NCBI GenBank assembly: GCA_018715025.1
Contig: DVMK01000125.1
Location: 1-9,888 of the forward strand
Direction: 5' to 3'
Length of the DNA stretch: 9,888 nucleotides
DNA from: Candidatus Caccousia avistercoris
GTDB taxonomy: Bacteria > Bacillota > Clostridia > Oscillospirales > Acutalibacteraceae
The notes below the pieces were generated by a model. That model saw only the letters and a program-made list of their open reading frames with translations. It did not search any database and was not told the origin of the DNA. This document shows, piece by piece, positions 6,766-9,888 of this stretch. The first letter of the stretch is position 1, and every line of letters starts with the position of its first letter. The position numbers and the translations under genes are program-made.

Positions 6766-8421
6766 ATGAAAAACGCCAAACGATTGCTGAGCCTTTTCCT
6801 TTGCGCCGCCGCAGCGGCCTCTGCCACAGCCTGTTCCACAGCCGGGGCGGCGGCAAACAGCGAAGCCGCAGCCTCTTCCGGGCAGGATTCCGCCGTGCGG
6901 GACGAGGCGTACTACGAGACGGTAACTTACGACGAGCCCATCACCATCAGCTACTGCACCATCCCGGTGAGGGACGGCGTGGACTACAACAACGACGACG
7001 ATTACGCCAAGTGGTGGACAGAAAAGTTCAATATTCAGTGGGACATCATCTCGGTGGAGAGCACCCGGCTGGATGAAATGGTACGGGTGTGGATCAACTC
7101 CGGCGACATGCCGGACCTTCTCTCGCTGAACTACAACCACAGCGACGCCATGGGCTACGTGGATCAGGGGCTGATCCGCCGCCTGCCGGACGACTGGAAG
7201 GAAAAGTGGCCCGCCATGGCAGAGGCCTATTCCGGCACCCAGCTGGGCGACAAGCTGGAGGAGATCTTCGGCGGCACCTACGTGCTGCCCCGCCCCCTGT
7301 TTGCAGAAAACAAGCCCATTGAGCCGGACGTGTGCTACCACCAGGTTTTGGCCCTGCGGTCTGACTGGCTGACCGAGCTGGGCTTTGAAATGAAGGACAG
7401 CTACAAAACGTCAGAGATTATTGAGATGGCGCGGGCTCTGAAAGAGAAGGATCCCGGCAACGTGGGGGACTCCCTCATCCCCATCGGCGGCGACCCCACC
7501 CAGCTGTGCCGCATGTTTGTGGATTCCAATTCTACCCACGCCAGCGAAAACCACACCAAGCGGGCCACCTACTACAAGGACGAGAGCGGCCAGTACGTGT
7601 GGGGCCCTGCCAATGAAGAGACCCTCACCGGCCTGAAGCTGTACAACCAGGCTTACCGGGAAGGCCTGCTCTATCCGGAATTTTTCAATTACAAGGGAAC
7701 CGAGGCCAATGACGCCTTTGATAAATCCGGCTATGTGGGCATGCTCTTTGTAGACGGCATGGCCAAGGGCTTCCAGCCCAGAGAACAGTATTTCCAGGAG
7801 TACCTGGGGCTGGATTCCCGGGAAGCGGTGCATTACGCCTACGTACAGGGCGAAGACGGCTATTTCCACTCCCCCGCCCTGGTAAACATGTACCTGGCCC
7901 AGGTGATGTCCCCCGCCATGGACGACGCCACCTTTGAGCGGCTCATGGACGTTATGAACTACACCTGCACCCCGGAGGGCATCCTGCACTGCCGCATGGG
8001 GCTGGAAGGCGTGGACTGGGAGTATGACGAAAACGGGGAGCCCGTCACCCTCTGGACGGAAAGCGCGGCCATTTCTGAGGTACACAAGGCCCAGTACCCC
8101 CTGTACAACGCCCTTTACATCAACAGCGACGACTTCAATATGGTGGACCCCAACCTGCGCCAGGAATACAAGGACCTGGGAAAGAATTTTTATGTTCTGA
8201 AAAAAGAAAACTCCACCCCGGAAACCTTCCCCGCCGTGGACTGGGACGTATTCCTCTCTGACTCCGTCAACCTTTCCAAGGTGAGCATCAACTATGTAAC
8301 CGACTACGCGGAGATCGCCGTGAAGGATGGCGACGTGGAAGAGAACTGGAAGGCCTGGATTGAGGAACAGATGCCCATGGTGCAGCCCGCCCTGGACGAC
8401 CTGAACAATATGGCCGGCTGA
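6766..8421 (+). CDS. Extracellular solute-binding lipoprotein of the LplB/YtcP importer
   Basis: A 551-residue substrate-binding lipoprotein. The signal peptide has basic residues, a hydrophobic core and an ATAC lipobox with the lipidated cysteine at residue 23. A low-complexity Ala/Ser/Gly linker (24-42) follows, which should hold the domain off the membrane. The mature part begins with a beta strand (about 54-64) and contains the SGDMPDLLSLN segment typical of CUT1-type oligosaccharide binders, with many aromatic residues that could stack on sugar rings. The start has GAAGGAGG with a 6-base gap. It lies 50 bases after the second permease, and the operon ends at the terminator about 110 bases downstream. 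A separate higher level of expression for this gene is common in such operons, but I see no internal promoter that proves it. Confidence 0.93.
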   Translation: MKNAKRLLSLFLCAAAAASATACSTAGAAANSEAAASSGQDSAVRDEAYYETVTYDEPITISYCTIPVRDGVDYNNDDDYAKWWTEKFNIQWDIISVESTRLDEMVRVWINSGDMPDLLSLNYNHSDAMGYVDQGLIRRLPDDWKEKWPAMAEAYSGTQLGDKLEEIFGGTYVLPRPLFAENKPIEPDVCYHQVLALRSDWLTELGFEMKDSYKTSEIIEMARALKEKDPGNVGDSLIPIGGDPTQLCRMFVDSNSTHASENHTKRATYYKDESGQYVWGPANEETLTGLKLYNQAYREGLLYPEFFNYKGTEANDAFDKSGYVGMLFVDGMAKGFQPREQYFQEYLGLDSREAVHYAYVQGEDGYFHSPALVNMYLAQVMSPAMDDATFERLMDVMNYTCTPEGILHCRMGLEGVDWEYDENGEPVTLWTESAAISEVHKAQYPLYNALYINSDDFNMVDPNLRQEYKDLGKNFYVLKKENSTPETFPAVDWDVFLSDSVNLSKVSINYVTDYAEIAVKDGDVEENWKAWIEEQMPMVQPALDDLNNMAG

Positions 8422-8432
8422 AATACGGCGGG

Positions 8433-8467
8433 CAGGGCGCCCTGCTGTTTCCCCGGGCTTCGGCCCC
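8433..8467 (+). other. Paired GC hairpins after the binding-protein gene
   Basis: A perfect palindrome GCAGGGCGCCCTGC (8433-8446) is followed by GGGC-TTCG-GCCC, a C(UUCG)G tetraloop hairpin (about 8456-8467). No T-run follows. These could protect the 3' end of the operon transcript or be part of an intergenic repeat; the function is unknown. Confidence 0.5.
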
Positions 8468-8527
8468 CGCGAGCTTTTCAACAAGCCTGACCCAAAGTTT
8501 CCCGTTGCCCTTTGGCAGCTTTCCCAC
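8447..8527 (-). repeat. Possible dispersed intergenic repeat
   Basis: Read on the minus strand, this segment translates as GKLPKGNGKLWVRLVEKLAG. I recall near-identical peptides recurring as spurious short ORFs in many gut Clostridia genomes, which suggests a dispersed DNA repeat rather than a gene. This is pattern memory, not a database result. No ribosome site supports translation, and the segment lies between an operon end and its terminator. Confidence 0.4.
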
Positions 8528-8533
8528 AGACTG

Positions 8534-8567
8534 AGCGGAGGGGCCTTTCCCCTCCGCTTTTTTATTT
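8534..8567 (+). terminator. Intrinsic terminator of the importer operon
   Basis: A perfect 10-bp stem AGCGGAGGGG / CCCCTCCGCT (8534-8543 and 8549-8558) with a 5-base loop, followed by six Ts and further T-rich sequence. This is a strong terminator, 110 bases after the binding-protein stop. It leaves about 45 bases before the next gene. Confidence 0.93.
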
Positions 8568-8609
8568 CTATTTCTTCACATATTTCTTCGCAGAAGGGAG
8601 AATGAACAA

Positions 8610-9482
8610 ATGCCCGGATTAGTCACACACGCCCTCTTTGGGCAAGAGGTCTGCCGCCGCATGGAGGAGGGGGAGCTGAAACGCTTCCTGCAGAAGCATG
8701 AAACCGCTTATTTGTGGGGGCTCTGCGGGCCGGATCCCTATTTCACCATGGCGGAGGGCCGCTTCGGTATGATGCTCCACCTGAAGGACACGGAGGCCTC
8801 CTTCCAGGCCATAGGGGAATATCTGCTGGCCAGGAAGGGGGAGCCCTGCGGGGAGGAGCTGCTGGCCTTCGCCCTTGGCTACCTGGGCCATTACGCCCTG
8901 GACAAAAACGTACACTGCTATGTGTTCCCCACCATGAAATGGCTGGAAGAGACCGACCCGGCCTGCCGGGGGAGGAACGACCTGCACGGCAAAATAGAGA
9001 TGGGGATTGAATGGCTTATGTACCAGTGCAAGCGCCTGCCCGGCCAGACCCACCAGAGCATTACGGCTCAGTACGCCGCCCTCGCCCCTGAGGCGGCGGA
9101 GGCGGTGGACGGCCTGTTCCGCTTTGTCATACAAAGCGTTTACGGGGAGGACAGCAGCGCCGCCCCGTACCGCCAGGGGGTAGAGAACACCCTGGATTCT
9201 ATGAAAAACGATCCGCCCACCGACAGCCTGATTTTCATGGAGGATCATCTGAACCTGTACCGCAGGCCCTTTGAGATGTTCGACACCCCCGGCATGGTGC
9301 TCACCAAAACAGTGCTGGAGCTGTACGATGACGCCAAGGAGGAGCACCTCGCCCTCATGCGCCAGCTGTTCCGCTGCATCCGGGAAGGTGTCCCCTTCGC
9401 CCCCGGCGTCACCAGGGATTTCAGCTGCTGGCTTTTTGCAGACTTCGGCTGGATTCGCCGGTATTACCATCTAAGCTTTTAA
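8610..9482 (+). CDS. Zinc-dependent phospholipase C-fold protein (cytoplasmic)
   Basis: A 290-residue protein of the zinc-dependent phospholipase C / S1-P1 nuclease-like fold (Zn_dep_PLPC-type hypothetical). Likely metal ligands are in order: H7 in THALFG, D42 in GPDPYF, H57 in MLHLKD, then H94-x3-D98-x3-H102 (GHYALDKNVH), and H126-x3-E130 (HGKIE). Order and most spacing match the zinc ligands of secreted Bacillus phospholipase C. Unlike that enzyme there is no signal peptide and no mature N-terminal tryptophan ligand, so the third zinc site may differ and the protein is probably intracellular. Its true substrate is unknown; phospholipid cleavage is only a family-level guess. The ATG has GGGAG with a 9-base gap. 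No clear promoter fits between the upstream terminator and the start, so expression may come from read-through. I saw no clear terminator after it. Confidence 0.8.
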   Translation: MPGLVTHALFGQEVCRRMEEGELKRFLQKHETAYLWGLCGPDPYFTMAEGRFGMMLHLKDTEASFQAIGEYLLARKGEPCGEELLAFALGYLGHYALDKNVHCYVFPTMKWLEETDPACRGRNDLHGKIEMGIEWLMYQCKRLPGQTHQSITAQYAALAPEAAEAVDGLFRFVIQSVYGEDSSAAPYRQGVENTLDSMKNDPPTDSLIFMEDHLNLYRRPFEMFDTPGMVLTKTVLELYDDAKEEHLALMRQLFRCIREGVPFAPGVTRDFSCWLFADFGWIRRYYHLSF

Positions 9483-9522
9483 ATCACCGTGTCGGGGTTC
9501 TAAACTCAATTCAGGATTTTTC

Positions 9523-9550
9523 TTGACAAAAGCGTATGATGTGCTATAAT
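9523..9550 (+). promoter_or_regulatory. Consensus sigma-A promoter of the tRNA-Arg gene
   Basis: A perfect TTGACA (9523-9528), a 16-base spacer and a perfect TATAAT (9545-9550), preceded by an extended -10 TG. Transcription should start near 9557, giving a 5' leader of about 34 bases before the mature tRNA. Confidence 0.95.
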
Positions 9551-9592
9551 AAATAAGCTTCCTTTTTTGAGAAGTGTTATTTCATCATACGC
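9532..9592. repeat. Perfect 10-bp inverted repeat straddling the tRNA promoter
   Basis: GCGTATGATG (9532-9541) and CATCATACGC (9583-9592) are exact inverted copies. The left arm sits between the -35 and -10 boxes; the right arm covers the 8 bases before the tRNA and its first 2 bases. The left arm is not transcribed, so this is not an RNA hairpin. It could be a protein-binding site or chance. Confidence 0.5.
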
Positions 9593-9667
9593 GCCCGTAG
9601 CTCAGTTGGATAGAGCGTTAGACTCCGACTCTAAAGGCCGCTGGTTCGAATCCAGTCGGGCGTACCA
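9591..9667 (+). tRNA. tRNA-Arg, anticodon CCG
   Basis: A complete 77-base cloverleaf. The acceptor GCGCCCG (9591-9597) pairs with CGGGCGT, including one terminal G-U. The D arm is GCTC-9 bases-GAGC. The anticodon arm is TTAGA-CTCCGAC-TCTAA with anticodon CCG. The variable loop is 5 bases. The T arm is GCTGG-TTCGAAT-CCAGT, followed by discriminator A and an encoded CCA. It reads the CGG arginine codon, which suits a GC-rich genome. Confidence 0.97.
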
Positions 9668-9668
9668 C

Positions 9669-9704
9669 ACCTGCGGTGAGCAATTCGCGCACCGCAGGTT
9701 TTTT
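9669..9704 (+). terminator. Intrinsic terminator of tRNA-Arg
   Basis: A perfect 10-bp stem ACCTGCGGTG / CACCGCAGGT (9669-9678 and 9690-9699) closes a loop containing GCAATTCGCG, followed by six Ts. It starts two bases after the tRNA CCA. Confidence 0.93.
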
Positions 9705-9771
9705 CTATTTTGGTTGCTGCGCCCGCGTTTAAGGCGGGCATTTGGAGGGCAGCATAACCCCGCCAGGCTGA

Positions 9772-9810
9772 GCCTGGACGCAATTCGCGTTCCGGGCCCA
9801 GTTTTTTATT
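9772..9810 (+). terminator. Second terminator-like hairpin after tRNA-Arg
   Basis: GCCTGGA-CGC pairs with GCG-T-TCCGGGC (9772-9781 / 9787-9797, one bulge) around an AATTC loop, followed after 4 bases by six Ts and TATTTTG. Alternatively, CTGG (9774-9777) pairs with CCAG (9798-9801) right next to the T-run. It lies about 100 bases beyond the first terminator, where only read-through RNA would use it. Confidence 0.7.
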
Positions 9811-9888
9811 TTGCCTTTTTGCTCGCGTTTGCAGCGGGTATCTATTTTGTCAACGCTTCCCACACCTGCGGTGAGCAATTCGCGCACC

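Larger units (their letters stand above)
9665..9888 (+). repeat. Array of terminator-like hairpins with shared GCAATTCGCG loop (continues past window)
   Basis: GCAATTCGCG occurs at 9680-9689, 9780-9789 and 9875-9884, a spacing of 100 and 95 bases, each time at the tip of a GC-rich hairpin. Between these lies a second hairpin type, once as GCCCGC-7 bases-GCGGGC (9721-9739) and again, diverged, as GCTCGCGTTTGCAGCGGGT (about 9821-9839), also about 100 bases apart. T-rich TATTTTG stretches separate the elements. The 29 bases at 9665-9693 recur exactly at 9860-9888, where the window ends. I see no coding frame or further tRNA here. The repeat structure is observed; any role (stacked terminators, processed RNA, dispersed element) is inferred. 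Confidence 0.7.

Noticed and set aside
5906..6856. 316-codon minus-strand frame opposite the YtcP permease
   Set aside because: It is an antisense shadow, and the plus strand carries clear EAA and YtcP motifs.
7411..8484. 357-codon minus-strand frame opposite the solute-binding protein
   Set aside because: Its composition is dominated by His, Val and Gly as expected for the complement of a GC-rich gene. The plus-strand frame has a signal peptide and family motifs.
8619..9470. 283-codon minus-strand frame opposite the zinc phospholipase C-like gene
   Set aside because: No motif or ribosome site supports it. The plus strand has ordered metal ligands and a good ribosome site.
9705..9860. A further tRNA or a CRISPR array downstream of tRNA-Arg
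   Set aside because: No cloverleaf can be folded with a proper T arm and anticodon arm. The repeats are degenerate hairpins at about 100-base spacing, not short identical repeats with unique spacers.
1..9888. Defence system, prophage or insertion sequence
   Set aside because: All sizeable genes belong to transport, sugar metabolism, regulation or housekeeping families. I found no transposase, integrase or nuclease-effector motif, and no terminal inverted repeats with target duplications.

Overview
The window looks like chromosomal DNA from a moderately high-GC, low-oxygen gut-type Firmicute (Clostridia, probably Oscillospiraceae/Ruminococcaceae-like). The basis is strong AGGAGG-type ribosome binding sites, a near-consensus sigma-A promoter ahead of a tRNA, LplB/YtcP-type importer genes, a PocR-AraC regulator and an ApbE/NusG_II pair. 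The taxon is inferred from gene families and style, not from a marker gene.

Layout. (1) 1-2360, plus strand: the tail of a sugar-importer operon, with a 5'-truncated MalF/UgpA-type permease, a MalG-type permease and a Gfo/Idh/MocA oxidoreductase, all tightly packed. (2) 2377-3076, minus strand: a small NusG_II-domain membrane-anchored protein, translationally overlapped (ATGA) by what looks like a severely truncated apbE (FAD:protein FMN transferase) lipoprotein. Both lie behind a GC-rich structured leader and a sigma-A-like promoter with a palindrome over its -10. (3) 3129-4568, plus strand: a PocR-domain AraC-family regulator with its own promoter and intrinsic terminator. (4) 4877-8567, plus strand: a complete LplB permease - YtcP permease - lipoprotein solute-binding protein operon, ending in a strong intrinsic terminator. 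(5) 8610-9482: a cytoplasmic zinc-dependent phospholipase C-fold protein. (6) 9523-9888: tRNA-Arg(CCG) with a consensus promoter and terminator. It is followed by a non-coding array with a period of about 95-100 bp of terminator-like hairpins that share the loop sequence GCAATTCGCG; the array runs off the window.

How the parts fit. Both importers lack an ATPase gene. This is usual for Firmicute CUT1 oligosaccharide importers, which share an MsmX-type ATPase encoded elsewhere. The PocR-AraC regulator sits directly upstream of the LplB-type operon and probably controls it in response to a small ligand. The oxidoreductase probably processes the sugar brought in by the first importer.

I found no CRISPR array, insertion sequence, phage gene or obvious new defence system. 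The parts most worth a second look are the hairpin array after the tRNA, the collapsed apbE gene coupled to nusG_II, a probable dispersed intergenic repeat near 8450-8527, and the perfect inverted repeat straddling the tRNA promoter.
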